The notes: generated from the sequence alone by a model not told the origin. A DNA stretch of 64,000 nt from an uncultured Bacteroidales bacterium (GCA_900316525.1 ONDF01000004.1:1-64000), one strand, 5' to 3'. Shown: positions 8,362-19,470, counted from the stretch's first letter. Numbers and translations are program-made.

Positions 8362-10806
8362 ATGAAAGTATCGTACAATTGGCTCAAAGAGTATCTGTCG
8401 TGTGACCTGACCCCCGACCAGCTGGCGGAGGCGATGACCTCGATCGGCATCGAGGTGGACAGCGTGGAATTCCAGGAGGAGATTCCCGGCGGACTCGCCG
8501 GCGTCGTGGTGGCCGAGGTGCTCACCTGCATCCCCCATCCGGATTCCGACCATCTGCACATCACGACCGTCAATGACGGCTCTCCCGAGCCCGTGACCGT
8601 GGTCTGCGGCGCCCCGAACGTGGCGGCCGGCCAGAAGGTCCTCTTCGCCCGCATCGGCACCGTGCTGCCGGGCGATTTCAAGATCAAGAAGAGCAAGATC
8701 CGCGGCGTGGAGTCCTTCGGCATGATCTGCGCGGAGGACGAGCTCGGCATCGGCGCTTCCCACGAGGGCATCATGGTGCTCCCGGCGGAGGCCGTCGTCG
8801 GCACCCCCGCGAAGAAATACCTGAACCTCAAGGAGGAATCCGTGATCGAGTATGAGATCACCGCGAACCGCATCGACGCGGCCTCCCACATCGGCGTGGC
8901 CCGCGACGTGTACGCGTACCTGAAGTCCCGTGACATCCCGTGCAGCCTGCACATCCCGTCCGTGGAGGCTTTCCAGGAAGGCGAAGGCGAGGCCATCCCC
9001 GTGGAAGTGCTCGACACCCAGGGCGCTCCCCGGTACACCGGCATCACCGTGAAGGGCGTGACCGTGGCCCCGTCCCCGGAGTGGCTGCAGAAGAAGCTCC
9101 TTTCCATCGGCCTCCGTCCGATCAACAATGTCGTGGACATCTCCAACTTCATCCTCTTCGAGACCGGCCAGCCCCTGCACACGTTCGACGCCGACAAGAT
9201 CCGCGGCGGCAAGGTCATCGTGCGCCGCGCGGCCCAGGACGAGCCCATCGTCACCTTGGACGGCCTCACCCGCAAGCTGGACGCCACCGACATGGTGATC
9301 GCCGATGCCGAAGGCCCGATGTGCATCGCCGGCGTGTTCGGCGGTGACGACTCCGGCGTGACCGACGCGACCGTGAACGTCTTCATCGAGGGCGCCTATT
9401 TCGATCCCGCTTCCGTCCGCAAGACCGCCAAGCGGCAGCAGCTCTCCACCGACGCCTCTTTCCGCTTCGAGCGCGGCGCGGACCCGGAAGCCGCCCTGTA
9501 CGCCGCCAAGCGCGCCGCCATGCTCATCCTCGAGCTTGCCGGTGGTCAGGTCGTGGGCAAGGTGCAGGAAGTGTATCCAGAGCCCATCGTCCGGAAGCAG
9601 ATCGACCTCGACTACGACCGCATCGAAGCTTTCATCGGCAAGAAGATCGGCCACGGCACCATCGAGCGCATCCTCGAGGCCCTGAACTACGAGTTCGTGG
9701 AGCAGCGCGTCGGCGGTTCCGTCGTCGCCGCCCCGACTTACATGGTGGACGTGTACCGCGAGTGCGACGTGGTGGAGGAGATCCTCCGCATCTACGGCTA
9801 CGACAACATCGAGTTCCCGGACAACCTCCGGATGAGCGTGAACGCCACCCCGACCCCGGAACCCGAAGCCATCCGCAACGGCATCTCCAACTTCCTCGCC
9901 GCCAACGGTTTCACCGAGACGATGAACAACTCCCTCACCAAGGAGGAGTACTACACCAAGCTCGAGACCTTCCCGGCGGAGCGTTGCGTCCACATCGTGA
10001 ACCCGCTCAGCCAGGACCTGAACGTGATGCGCCAGACCCTCATTCTGAACGGCCTGGAGGTCATCGCCTACAACATCAACCGCCAGGTCACCGCGATGAA
10101 GACCTTCGAGTACGGCTCGGTCTACCAGCGCCTGCCCGAGAAGGACGGAACCAAGCTGGAAGGCTATGAGGAGCACCAGAACTTCGCCCTCTTCCTGACC
10201 GGCACGCCCGCCAAGGTGTGGCGCACCCCGGCCGCCAAGAGCGACTTCTTCCAGCTGAAGGGCTATGTGGAGCTCCTCCTGCGCCGCTTCCGCATCGACC
10301 CGTCCACCTTCCAGGTGGGCGCCGCCCCGGCCGACATCTTCGCCGAAGGCATCGTCTATGCCCTGCCCGGCAAGGAGCCGCAGGTGCTGGCCACGCTCGG
10401 CACGGTCAACCCGGTGCTTGCGAAGCGCTTCGGCATCAAGCAGCCCGTGTTCGCCGCCGAGATCAACTGGCAGGTGCTGTTCAAGCTCGTGAAGCGGGAC
10501 AAGTTCTCCTTCACGGAGCTGCCCAAGTTCCCGGAAGTCCGCCGCGACCTGGCGCTCCTGCTGGACGAGTCCGTCCAGTATGGCGACCTCCGCAAGTCCG
10601 CTTTCCGCAGCGCGAAGAAGCTCCTGAAGAGCGTCACGCTGTTCGACGTGTACCGCGGGGAGAACATCCTCCTGGGCAAGAAGCAGTACGCCCTGAATTT
10701 CGTCCTCCAGGACCCCGAGCGCACCCTGACCGACGCCGAGGTGGAGAAGACGATGGAGAAGATCCTCAGCGGTTTCCAGAACGAATTCGGCGCCATCCTG
10801 CGATAG
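8362..10806 (+). CDS. pheT: Phenylalanyl-tRNA synthetase beta subunit
   Basis: 814 aa, the long bacterial form. N-terminal block MKVSYNWLKEYL, EMAP-like tRNA-binding fold (about 40-155, HPDSDHLHITTVNDG, VCGAPNVAAGQKV), B3/B4 editing domain (about 210-390), B5, the catalytic-like core and a C-terminal ferredoxin-fold anticodon-binding domain (FPEVRRDLALLLDESVQYGD). It pairs with PheS, which is not in the window, to charge tRNA-Phe. Its TAG stop overlaps the GTG of the next gene by one base. Confidence 0.97.
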   Translation: MKVSYNWLKEYLSCDLTPDQLAEAMTSIGIEVDSVEFQEEIPGGLAGVVVAEVLTCIPHPDSDHLHITTVNDGSPEPVTVVCGAPNVAAGQKVLFARIGTVLPGDFKIKKSKIRGVESFGMICAEDELGIGASHEGIMVLPAEAVVGTPAKKYLNLKEESVIEYEITANRIDAASHIGVARDVYAYLKSRDIPCSLHIPSVEAFQEGEGEAIPVEVLDTQGAPRYTGITVKGVTVAPSPEWLQKKLLSIGLRPINNVVDISNFILFETGQPLHTFDADKIRGGKVIVRRAAQDEPIVTLDGLTRKLDATDMVIADAEGPMCIAGVFGGDDSGVTDATVNVFIEGAYFDPASVRKTAKRQQLSTDASFRFERGADPEAALYAAKRAAMLILELAGGQVVGKVQEVYPEPIVRKQIDLDYDRIEAFIGKKIGHGTIERILEALNYEFVEQRVGGSVVAAPTYMVDVYRECDVVEEILRIYGYDNIEFPDNLRMSVNATPTPEPEAIRNGISNFLAANGFTETMNNSLTKEEYYTKLETFPAERCVHIVNPLSQDLNVMRQTLILNGLEVIAYNINRQVTAMKTFEYGSVYQRLPEKDGTKLEGYEEHQNFALFLTGTPAKVWRTPAAKSDFFQLKGYVELLLRRFRIDPSTFQVGAAPADIFAEGIVYALPGKEPQVLATLGTVNPVLAKRFGIKQPVFAAEINWQVLFKLVKRDKFSFTELPKFPEVRRDLALLLDESVQYGDLRKSAFRSAKKLLKSVTLFDVYRGENILLGKKQYALNFVLQDPERTLTDAEVEKTMEKILSGFQNEFGAILR

Positions 10807-11423
10807 TGAAGCGTTTCCTTCATATCGTCCTTGTCCTCGTCGCGGCGATGGCCTGCCAGCGTACCCGGATCATTCCGAAGGATACCCTGGAGGACATCTA
10901 CATGGACATGTTCCTGGCGGACCAGATGGTCCGGGAAGAGAACATTCCGCGTCCGCAGATGGACACGATGCTGCTGTACGAGGCCGTGTTCCAGAAATAC
11001 GGCTACGACACGGACGATTACCTGAACAGCGTGCGGTTCTACCTCAAGGATCCCGAGCGTTTCGCCAAGGTCTTCGAGAACGTGGCCAAGCGCCTGCAAG
11101 GGGAGGTGGACGCCCTGGACAAGATCGTCCGGCACCAGGAGTGGGTGGCCAGCAAACTGGGCGCGAAGCGTCCCCAGCTGGATTCCATCCTGGCCCCGTT
11201 CTCGGAGGAATCCGTGTATGTGGGCCTTGCCCGCGTCGCGCGGGACACGTCCCGGTATCCCGCCTGGTTCCGGCTGGTGGCGGTCCATGAGGACACCCTG
11301 ATGATCTCCGTCGATTCCCTGGCCGCCCTGATGGCGAAGGACTCGCTTGCCTCGAAGGCGCCGGCGGATTCTTCCGCCCTGGAGGTCGAGGAAATCGCTG
11401 TTGAAGAAGCCATAGAGGAATGA
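10806..11423 (+). CDS. DUF4296 lipoprotein
   Basis: 205 aa from a GTG start that shares its G with the pheT stop. The N-terminus MKRFLHIVLVLVAAMAC is a lipoprotein signal with Cys17. The middle (PKDTLEDIYMDMFLADQMV) matches DUF4296, a Bacteroidetes family of unknown function; the C-terminal third is Ala/Ser/Glu-rich. Translational coupling to pheT and a 4-base overlap with the next gene indicate one transcript. No function assigned. Confidence 0.82.
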   Translation: MKRFLHIVLVLVAAMACQRTRIIPKDTLEDIYMDMFLADQMVREENIPRPQMDTMLLYEAVFQKYGYDTDDYLNSVRFYLKDPERFAKVFENVAKRLQGEVDALDKIVRHQEWVASKLGAKRPQLDSILAPFSEESVYVGLARVARDTSRYPAWFRLVAVHEDTLMISVDSLAALMAKDSLASKAPADSSALEVEEIAVEEAIEE

Positions 11424-12601
11424 GAAGAATTGCCGCCAAATATCTGTATACGCTGGTTTCCACGGAGCCCGTCCTGAACGGCTTCGTGGAGCTGGAGGAT
11501 GACGGGACCGTCATCCGGACCGGCGTTTGCGCGGATCCCGCCGCGGAGCCGGTCTTCTACGACGGCGCCGTTGCCCCCGGTTTCGTCAATGCCCATTGCC
11601 ACGTCGAACTGTCCTATATGAAGGGCCTGTTCCGCAAGGGCACGGGCATGGCCGGATTCATCGACCAGATCAACGAGCTCCGCGACACGAAGTCCCTCGA
11701 GGAGAAGGTCCGTGACCTCACGGTGGCCATGGACAGCCTCTGGGAACAGGGTGTCGTGGCGATGGCCGATATCTCCAACTGCGACGACTCGTTCGCCGTC
11801 AAGGCGCGCCATCCGATGTACACCCGCACTTTCCTGGAAGTCTTCGGGACCGAGCCGGAGGACTGCGGAGCCGTGATGGACGGGGTCCGGAAGCTGAAGA
11901 AAGTGGCCGACGGATTCGGCATCGACGCGGCCCCGACGCCGCACGCCTGCTATACGATGAGTCCCGAACTGGTGACCGCCGTGAGCGTCGAAGGCCTGAA
12001 ATCCGGCTTCCTGTCGTTCCACAGCGAGGAAACGGAGGAGGAAGAGGAGATGCTCAAGTACGGCTCCGGCAAGATGTGGGAGAACCGCAGGAAGGCCGGG
12101 ATGAGCGTCCCGCCCGTGACGGGGAAGTCCTCCCTGCTCTATTTCATCGACCGGCTCCTCGCCGGCCGTCCCGCCCCCTTCGACGAGCACATCCTGCTGG
12201 TCCACGAATGCTGCATGGACCAGGAGGGAATCGATGCCGCGAAGGCCGTGATGAACCATCCGTTCGTGGCGGTCTGCCCGCTGTCGAACCTGTTCATACA
12301 CAACACGCTGCCCCCGATCGGCCTGATGCGCCGGAATGCGCTGAAGATCTGCGTGGGCACGGATTCCCTCTCGTCCAACGACGACCTGAACATCGTGGAC
12401 GAACTCTACTGCCTCCAGCGGAACTTCCCGGAAGTCCCGCTCGGGGAACTGCTCACCTGGGCCTCCCGCAACGGGGCGGAATTCCTGGCCAGGCCGGAAT
12501 TCGGCGCCCTGGAGCCGGGCCGGCGCCCGGGGCTGGCGCTCATCGACCACCTGGATGCGGACGGCCGCCTGACCGCCGCGTCGAAATCCTGCCGCCTATG
12601 A
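11420..12601 (+). CDS. Metal-dependent amidohydrolase (aminofutalosine/MTA-SAH deaminase-like)
   Basis: 393 aa. The amidohydrolase metal site is visible: HxH at H59/H61 (NAHCHVELSYMKG), then PHACYTMS, SFHSEE, LLVHECCMD and the late Asp in GTDSLSSN. The arrangement fits the cytosine/adenosine/SAH deaminase branch. In Bacteroidetes such enzymes have been linked to menaquinone synthesis (aminodeoxyfutalosine deaminase, MqnX), but no mqn gene is nearby, so the substrate is open. ATGA overlaps join it to the genes on both sides. Confidence 0.75.
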   Translation: MRRIAAKYLYTLVSTEPVLNGFVELEDDGTVIRTGVCADPAAEPVFYDGAVAPGFVNAHCHVELSYMKGLFRKGTGMAGFIDQINELRDTKSLEEKVRDLTVAMDSLWEQGVVAMADISNCDDSFAVKARHPMYTRTFLEVFGTEPEDCGAVMDGVRKLKKVADGFGIDAAPTPHACYTMSPELVTAVSVEGLKSGFLSFHSEETEEEEEMLKYGSGKMWENRRKAGMSVPPVTGKSSLLYFIDRLLAGRPAPFDEHILLVHECCMDQEGIDAAKAVMNHPFVAVCPLSNLFIHNTLPPIGLMRRNALKICVGTDSLSSNDDLNIVDELYCLQRNFPEVPLGELLTWASRNGAEFLARPEFGALEPGRRPGLALIDHLDADGRLTAASKSCRL

Positions 12602-13347
12602 TGCGTGAAACCACCGTTTTCGGGCCCATCTTCTCCCGGAGGCTCGGTTCTTCCCTGGGCATCAACCTGCTGCCCCAGGGCGGGAAAGTGTGCAATTTCG
12701 ACTGCATCTACTGTGAGTGCGGCTGGAATGCCGACGGCCGCGGCGACCGCGTGCTCCCGACGGCGGAGGACGTGCGGAAAGCCCTGACGGAGAAGCTGGA
12801 AGCCTGCCACGAGGCGGGCACGCCCATCGACTCCATCACCTTCAGCGGCGACGGGGAGCCCACCCTGAACCCGGACTTCCCGGAGATCGTGGACCTGACC
12901 CTGGAACTGCGCGACAAGTACTATCCGGCGGCGAAGGTGTCGGTCCTGTCCAACGCGACGAAGACCTGGCGCAAGGGCGTCTTCGAGGCGCTCCGGAAGG
13001 TGGACAACCCCATCCTCAAGCTGGATGCCGCGACGGACGCGCAGGCGCGCCTCGTGAACCAGCCGCTGGGGGACTACCACGTGGAGGACATCGTCCGCGA
13101 CTTGGAACGCTTCGAAGGGGATTTCGTCCTCCAGACGATGTTCCTGAAGGGCGACGGTTTCGCCACGGAAGACTGGGTCGATGCGTGGATGGACCTCGTC
13201 CGGCGGCTGAAGCCCCGGGAGGTGATGGTCTACACCATCGACCGCGAAACCCCGATGAAGGGGCTCCGGAAATATACGGTGGAGGAGATGCGCGCCCTCG
13301 TGCAGCCCCTCATCGACGAAGGATACAAACTGCAAATCAAAGGATAA
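12598..13347 (+). CDS. Radical SAM protein (COG0731 type)
   Basis: 249 aa from the ATG at 12598 (12601 is an equally good in-frame ATG). The iron-sulfur motif CX3CX2C is C32, C36 and C39 (CNFDCIYCEC), and the SAM-binding stretch is TFSGDGEPTLNP. The N-terminal FGPIFSRRLGSSLGINLLP is shared with COG0731 proteins related to wybutosine enzymes; the function of the bacterial members is not established. It overlaps the amidohydrolase stop (ATGA) and deoC follows after 4 bases. Confidence 0.85.
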   Translation: MMRETTVFGPIFSRRLGSSLGINLLPQGGKVCNFDCIYCECGWNADGRGDRVLPTAEDVRKALTEKLEACHEAGTPIDSITFSGDGEPTLNPDFPEIVDLTLELRDKYYPAAKVSVLSNATKTWRKGVFEALRKVDNPILKLDAATDAQARLVNQPLGDYHVEDIVRDLERFEGDFVLQTMFLKGDGFATEDWVDAWMDLVRRLKPREVMVYTIDRETPMKGLRKYTVEEMRALVQPLIDEGYKLQIKG

Positions 13348-13351
13348 CACT

Positions 13352-14242
13352 ATGGAACTGTATGCCAAGTATGGCTATGCCCCTGATAAGGAGGCGATTG
13401 CCCGTCATCTGGAACTGATCGCTTCGGGTCTGGAGCAGGTCGTTTCGAACGAGGTCCTCAAGGAGTGCTTCTCCATCATGGACCTGACCACCCTGAGCCC
13501 GAAGGACACTCCGTCTTCCGTCCGGAAGCTCGTCGAGAAGGTCAATTCCTTCGCGGCCGACTATCCCGCCTATCCGCTGCCGGCTTCGGTGTGCGTCTAT
13601 CCGAACTTCGCGTCCGTCGTCCGGAAAACGCGGAAGAACCCGAACCTCCACGTGACCACCGTCGCGGGCTGCTTCCCGTCCTCCCAGAGCTTCCTCGAGG
13701 TGAAGCTCCGCGAGATCGAGCTGGCTGTCCGGGAAGGCGCCGACGAGATTGACATCGTCCTGGCCCTCAATTCCTTCCTGGAAGGGGATTACGAGACTGC
13801 CGGCAAGGAGATCCTCGCCAGCCGCGAGTGCGTCGACAAGGTCGCCGCGGAACTCGGCCGTCCCGTCGTCCTGAAGGTGATCCTGGAAACCGGCCTGCTG
13901 GTGACGCCCGAGCGCATCGCCGACGCCTCCTTCCTCGCGATGGAGAACGGGGCCGACTTCATCAAAACGTCTACCGGCAAGGTGGAGGTGAACGCCACCC
14001 CGATGGCCGCCTACGTGATGTGCCAGTGCATCAAGAAGTTCTATGAGCAGACCGGCCGCAAGGTGGGCTTCAAGGCCGCCGGCGGCATCTCCTCCGCGAT
14101 GGACGCCGTGTGCTACTACTCCATCGTGTCCACGATCCTTGGCAAGGAGTGGCTGGACAAGAGCCTGTTCCGCTTCGGCGTGAGCCGCCTCGCGAACCAG
14201 CTGGTCTCCGCCGTGGAGCAGAAGACGGTCACGTACTTCTGA
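13352..14242 (+). CDS. deoC: Deoxyribose-phosphate aldolase
   Basis: 296 aa, somewhat longer than the ~260-aa E. coli enzyme. Schiff-base lysine K205 (FIKTSTGK), second active-site lysine K175 (VVLKVILETG) and the phosphate-binding loop FKAAGGI are in place. It splits 2-deoxyribose-5-phosphate into glyceraldehyde-3-phosphate and acetaldehyde in nucleoside catabolism. No other deo gene is adjacent. A REP-like element begins just after its TGA. Confidence 0.96.
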   Translation: MELYAKYGYAPDKEAIARHLELIASGLEQVVSNEVLKECFSIMDLTTLSPKDTPSSVRKLVEKVNSFAADYPAYPLPASVCVYPNFASVVRKTRKNPNLHVTTVAGCFPSSQSFLEVKLREIELAVREGADEIDIVLALNSFLEGDYETAGKEILASRECVDKVAAELGRPVVLKVILETGLLVTPERIADASFLAMENGADFIKTSTGKVEVNATPMAAYVMCQCIKKFYEQTGRKVGFKAAGGISSAMDAVCYYSIVSTILGKEWLDKSLFRFGVSRLANQLVSAVEQKTVTYF

Positions 14243-14243
14243 T

Positions 14244-14271
14244 TGTCATTTCGAGCGAAGTCGAGAAATCT
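14244..14271. repeat. REP-like 28-bp element, copy 2
   Basis: An exact inverted copy (28/28) of 8323-8350, two bases after the deoC stop. The rest of the 262-base gap before the next gene holds GC-rich imperfect palindromes and an AT run at 14445-14460, but no clear promoter. Confidence 0.85.
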
Positions 14272-14504
14272 CTTCCAAAGCCGTTTTACGGTTTTTCCGG
14301 AAAATCGCCGCTGCAGGGGCCTGAGAGGCCGGCGTTGCGGTGAAATTTCCTGAATTTTGCGTGAAAAGCCGCGTTCCGCGTGGTTGCCTGGGTTCGAAAA
14401 ACGCCCTTGCAGCCGCGCGGAATGCGTTTTTGGAACTTAAACGTTTAATATTTTTTTAAAACGGCTCTGTTTCCGAGTTTTGCATCGGACGAAAGAAAAG
14501 TGCT

Positions 14505-16094
14505 ATGCGAAACTGTTGGAAAGTGTTGATGCCGTTGATGCTCCTGACGGGGTGTCACGAGGAAGGGCTGCCCGGGCCCGACGAACGCCGGGTGGACGTT
14601 TCCGCCCTGTCCCACGGGATGATCGAACTGGGCGAGAAACTGGAGGATCCCTATACCGTGGAGAACATGCAGGAGGCTGTGGCGAGCCTGTATCCGACCC
14701 GCGCGGGCGGGGTCTCCATCAAGGCGACGGACCTGTACGTCCGTTTCCTGCCCAAGACCGAGGAGGAGTACGCGCTCCTGCTCTCGAAGGGCCTCAAATT
14801 GACGGACCATCCCGTCGATTACCGCATCGTCAAGGAAGGGGACTACTACCACGACCCTGAAATATCGGAGAACGCCATCACCTGGCAGTATGCCGTCGTG
14901 TCGAAGGATTTCGAGTTCCCGGCCGGCATCCGGAGCGAGATCCTGGACGAGTGCTATCTCTCTGAAAACGACCCGGTTACGCGGGCGGAAAGCGGCATCG
15001 ACTGGGATGCCGTGGAGGCCGAGGCCTACCGCCTGACCGGCAATGCGGACCTGTACCCGGCGACGCGCGGCGACGAAGAGGCGGCGGCGTTCCCGGCCGG
15101 CCGCATCACGGTCGAGGACCCGGACGCCTTCGGCGGGAAGCCTTACGGCCTCGCCGGCGTCCAGGTGGTCTGCAACAGCTTCGTGAAGTTCGCCACGGCC
15201 TATACGGACCGCGACGGCTATTACCAGCTTCCCAAAAAGTATTCATCCACCCCGCGGTACCGGCTGGTCTTCCGCAACAGCGCGGGTTTCTCCATCGGTC
15301 TGAACCTCATCCTCATTCCCGCGTCGGTTTCTACGCTGGGGACCGGACCGGCCGCGGGCGTGGATGTCCATATCGATGCGGAGTCCGACGGCGCGCTGTG
15401 GCGCCGGGCGGTCGTGAACAACGCGGCGTATGACTACATCTCCCGCTGCGCCTCGTCCGACCTGGACCTCAAGGCGCCGCCGCAGGACCTCCGCATCTGG
15501 ATTTTCAAGAACCTGTCGTGCAGCAGCGCGTCGATGCTCCACCATGGGGCCTTCGTCGAGAGCAACGAATTGATCCAGCGCTATCTGGGAGGCTATACCT
15601 CCCTGCTGAAAACGTTCCTGCCGGACATCACCATCGGGGCGAAGGCCGGCGACGGGGAATTTGTGGACCTGTACTCTGCGGTGATGCATGAGATGGCGCA
15701 CGCCAGCCATTACGCCCAGGTGGGCAATGCCTGGTGGAACCCGTACATCACCTACGTCCTCCGCTCCTTTGTCACGGAAGGACGGCAGGCGTACGGGAGC
15801 GGTTCCGGAGAGGACGCCGGCTATTGCGAGGTGGGAGAAATGTGGGCCTACTTCCTGGAGAGCGTCCTCTTCCAGGACCGTTATGGCGGCGACCTGCCCG
15901 CCTTCGGCACTTCCTTCTGGTTCTATCCGCAGATCTTCCGCTACCTGTACGAACGGGGCTTGACCTGCGCGGACCTCTACAAATCCCTGAAATCCGACGT
16001 GACGTCCCGCGACGACCTCCAGGATGCGCTCATCATGCTCTTCCCCGAGCAGGAAAGGACGATTTCCCAAGTATTCACCCGATACAGCCGATGA
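14505..16094 (+). CDS. Putative secreted zinc metalloprotease lipoprotein (HExxH)
   Basis: 529 aa. Lipoprotein signal MRNCWKVLMPLMLLTGC (Cys17). The middle (about 205-260, GVQVVCNSFVKFATAYTDRDGYYQLP) resembles a carboxypeptidase-regulatory-like beta sandwich. A gluzincin-type motif lies at 395-403 (HEMAHASHY; H395, E396, H399), with a downstream acidic helix GEMWAYFLES that could give the third zinc ligand. No named peptidase family is certain. It is the first of three overlapping genes; the others are DUF3575 and a FimB/Mfa2-like lipoprotein, so a role at the cell surface is likely. Confidence 0.65.
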   Translation: MRNCWKVLMPLMLLTGCHEEGLPGPDERRVDVSALSHGMIELGEKLEDPYTVENMQEAVASLYPTRAGGVSIKATDLYVRFLPKTEEEYALLLSKGLKLTDHPVDYRIVKEGDYYHDPEISENAITWQYAVVSKDFEFPAGIRSEILDECYLSENDPVTRAESGIDWDAVEAEAYRLTGNADLYPATRGDEEAAAFPAGRITVEDPDAFGGKPYGLAGVQVVCNSFVKFATAYTDRDGYYQLPKKYSSTPRYRLVFRNSAGFSIGLNLILIPASVSTLGTGPAAGVDVHIDAESDGALWRRAVVNNAAYDYISRCASSDLDLKAPPQDLRIWIFKNLSCSSASMLHHGAFVESNELIQRYLGGYTSLLKTFLPDITIGAKAGDGEFVDLYSAVMHEMAHASHYAQVGNAWWNPYITYVLRSFVTEGRQAYGSGSGEDAGYCEVGEMWAYFLESVLFQDRYGGDLPAFGTSFWFYPQIFRYLYERGLTCADLYKSLKSDVTSRDDLQDALIMLFPEQERTISQVFTRYSR

Positions 16095-16642
16095 AAAAGA
16101 TGATGCTTCTCGCGGCCGCCCTCCTCATCGGGGCCGCCGCCTCCGCCCAGCGCCTGTCCGTGGCGACCAACGTGCTGGATTATGCCGATTTCGGGACCCT
16201 GAACGTGGAGGGGGACGTGGCGGTGGCCCGCCAATGGACCTTGACCGCCGGGGCCAAGTACAACCCTTTCCTGTTCAAGGCCGATACGCCCGAACCGCTC
16301 TCGGCGCGCCAGCAGCTGTACGCCGCCGGGGTGCGGTTCTGGCCCTGGCACGTGTTCTCGGGCTGGTGGATCGGGGGAAAGATCCAATATCAGGAATACA
16401 ACCGGGGAGGGATCCGCTCGGCCGTGACGGACGAGGGAGATCGATATGGAGCGGGTCTCTCCGCCGGTTTCACCTATATGCTCCATCCGCACCTGAACGT
16501 CTCCCTGGGCGCTGGTGTCTGGGGCGGTCTGCAGCGGTATACGGTCTATTCCTGCCCGGTTTGCGGGATCACGCAGGAATCGGGCGAGAAGACCTTTATC
16601 TTGCCGAACGACCTCGCTTTATCCCTGTCTTATGTCTTCTGA
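16091..16642 (+). CDS. DUF3575 outer-membrane-like protein
   Basis: 183 aa. A cleavable signal peptide (MKKMMLLAAALLIGAAASAQ) is followed by alternating beta strands (LSVATNVLDYADFGTLNVEG, WTLTAGAKYNPF, HLNVSLGAGVWGG) and a terminal aromatic strand LSLSYVF, as in small outer-membrane barrels. DUF3575 proteins of Bacteroidales are commonly near fimbrial genes. It overlaps the preceding gene by 4 bases and the next by 11. Confidence 0.8.
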   Translation: MKKMMLLAAALLIGAAASAQRLSVATNVLDYADFGTLNVEGDVAVARQWTLTAGAKYNPFLFKADTPEPLSARQQLYAAGVRFWPWHVFSGWWIGGKIQYQEYNRGGIRSAVTDEGDRYGAGLSAGFTYMLHPHLNVSLGAGVWGGLQRYTVYSCPVCGITQESGEKTFILPNDLALSLSYVF

Positions 16643-17387
16643 CCGATTCCTCCGGATCCTGCTCCCGCTTCTCCTCGTTCCGTCCTGCTCCGTCAAAGAG
16701 AACAGGGCGGTCTGCCCCTGCGGCCTGACCCTGGAACTCGCCGGCCTGCCCGTGCGGCCCGTGGTCCTGAGCGTGGCGGGGGAGGGGTATTCCTGGACGG
16801 AAGTCGTCCATGCCGACACGGTCCTTGTGCTGCCGGTTCCGAAGGGGGAGGTGACCGTGTCCGCCGTGGGCGGCGCCTTGGCGGAAGGGGACGGGAGCGT
16901 CCGGATCCCGGAAGGGGAGGAGGCTCCGCCGCTGTACCTGTTCCATGCCGACGTATCGGCTGACGCAGAGCAGGTTGTCCTGCCCGTCGTGCTCCATAAA
17001 CAGTTCTGTACGCTCGAATTGACCTTCAAGGGACCTCCGGGCTATGGCCCGCCCTTCGAGGCCGTTGTGGAGGGTTTTTACGGCGGCTGGGCGCCGGACG
17101 GGAGCCCGGCCCCCGGTCCCTTCTCCCGCCGCCTCCTGCCCGGCTCCGACGGCCGCGCCGTCCTCCGTCTCCCGCGCCAGGGGGACGACTCGCTCCTCAT
17201 GCGCATCGTTTTCTCCGACCAGGTGGTCCGGACCTTCGCCCTGGGCTCCTACATCGCCGCCGCCGGCTACGACTGGACCGCTCCTGACCTGGAGGACCTC
17301 TCGCTTCAGGTGGACATTTCCCTCACCTCCGTCACCATCTCCTCGGACTTGTGGTCGCAGACGGAGGATATCGAACTTTGGATATAA
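16632..17387 (+). CDS. FimB/Mfa2-like fimbrial lipoprotein
   Basis: 251 aa from the ATG at 16632, inside the end of the DUF3575 gene. Lipobox LVPSC (Cys19), then KENRAVCPCGLTLELAG; the CxxxxNRxxCPCxLTL start is characteristic of the FimB/Mfa2 family that anchors type V fimbriae. Beta-rich throughout, no membrane helix after the signal. No fimbrillin gene follows, so it may anchor a filament encoded elsewhere (possibly at 28.5-36 kb). The tRNA-Leu promoter starts at its stop codon. Confidence 0.68.
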   Translation: MSSDRFLRILLPLLLVPSCSVKENRAVCPCGLTLELAGLPVRPVVLSVAGEGYSWTEVVHADTVLVLPVPKGEVTVSAVGGALAEGDGSVRIPEGEEAPPLYLFHADVSADAEQVVLPVVLHKQFCTLELTFKGPPGYGPPFEAVVEGFYGGWAPDGSPAPGPFSRRLLPGSDGRAVLRLPRQGDDSLLMRIVFSDQVVRTFALGSYIAAAGYDWTAPDLEDLSLQVDISLTSVTISSDLWSQTEDIELWI

Positions 17388-17391
17388 AAAA

Positions 17392-17422
17392 TTTGCAGAT
17401 TCGAAAAAACTTTGTACCTTTG
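17392..17422 (+). promoter_or_regulatory. Consensus Bacteroidetes promoter of tRNA-Leu
   Basis: TTTG (17392-17395), exactly 19 bases, TACCTTTG (17415-17422): a perfect match to the -33/-7 consensus, 12 bases before the tRNA 5' end. Confidence 0.9.
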
Positions 17423-17434
17423 CAATCCACAATC

Positions 17435-17518
17435 GCGCGGATGGCGGAATTGGTAGACGCGCTACTCTCAGGAGGTAGTGTCCGAAAGGACGTGTCAGTT
17501 CGACTCTGATTTCGCGCA
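17435..17518 (+). tRNA. tRNA-Leu (anticodon CAG)
   Basis: Class II tRNA with a long variable arm. Acceptor GCGCGGA (17435-17441) pairs with TTCGCGC (17511-17517); the discriminator is A17518. The anticodon stem CTACT/GGTAG closes the loop CTCAGGA, giving anticodon CAG (reads CUG). CCA is not encoded. A stand-alone gene with its own promoter and terminator. Confidence 0.95.
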
Positions 17519-17521
17519 CAG

Positions 17522-17552
17522 GCCCGGAAACGAAAGTTTCCGGGCTTTTTTT
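17522..17552 (+). terminator. Terminator of tRNA-Leu
   Basis: A perfect 10-bp stem (17522-17531 with 17536-17545; GAAA loop) followed by T7. Confidence 0.92.
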
Positions 17553-17575
17553 GCCGGATAATGCTCGGAAAATGT

Positions 17576-17583
17576 TAACTTTG
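17576..17583 (+). promoter_or_regulatory. -7 element for typA
   Basis: TAACTTTG, 31 bases before the typA ATG. The nearest TTTG (17550-17553) is 22 bases upstream. Confidence 0.6.
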
Positions 17584-17614
17584 CAAGTTTTTTAGAAGAA
17601 GGTTAGTCAGAGAT

Positions 17615-19416
<1,802 letters not shown>

Positions 19417-19420
<4 letters not shown>

Positions 19421-19446
19421 TTTTCGGAAAATTATTTGTACCTTTG
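19417..19446 (+). promoter_or_regulatory. Promoter of the DUF177-rpmF unit
   Basis: TTG (19417-19419) overlapping the typA stop codon, exactly 19 bases, TACCTTTG (19439-19446). The ATG lies 24 bases beyond the -7 element. Confidence 0.85.
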
Positions 19447-19470
19447 CAACCCTTAATCTGTTTTCAGGCG

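Noticed and set aside
7317..10176. Long minus-strand ORFs (689 and 625 aa) opposite ftsY and pheT
   Set aside because: They run through the REP-like repeat and across two real genes; no recognisable protein features.
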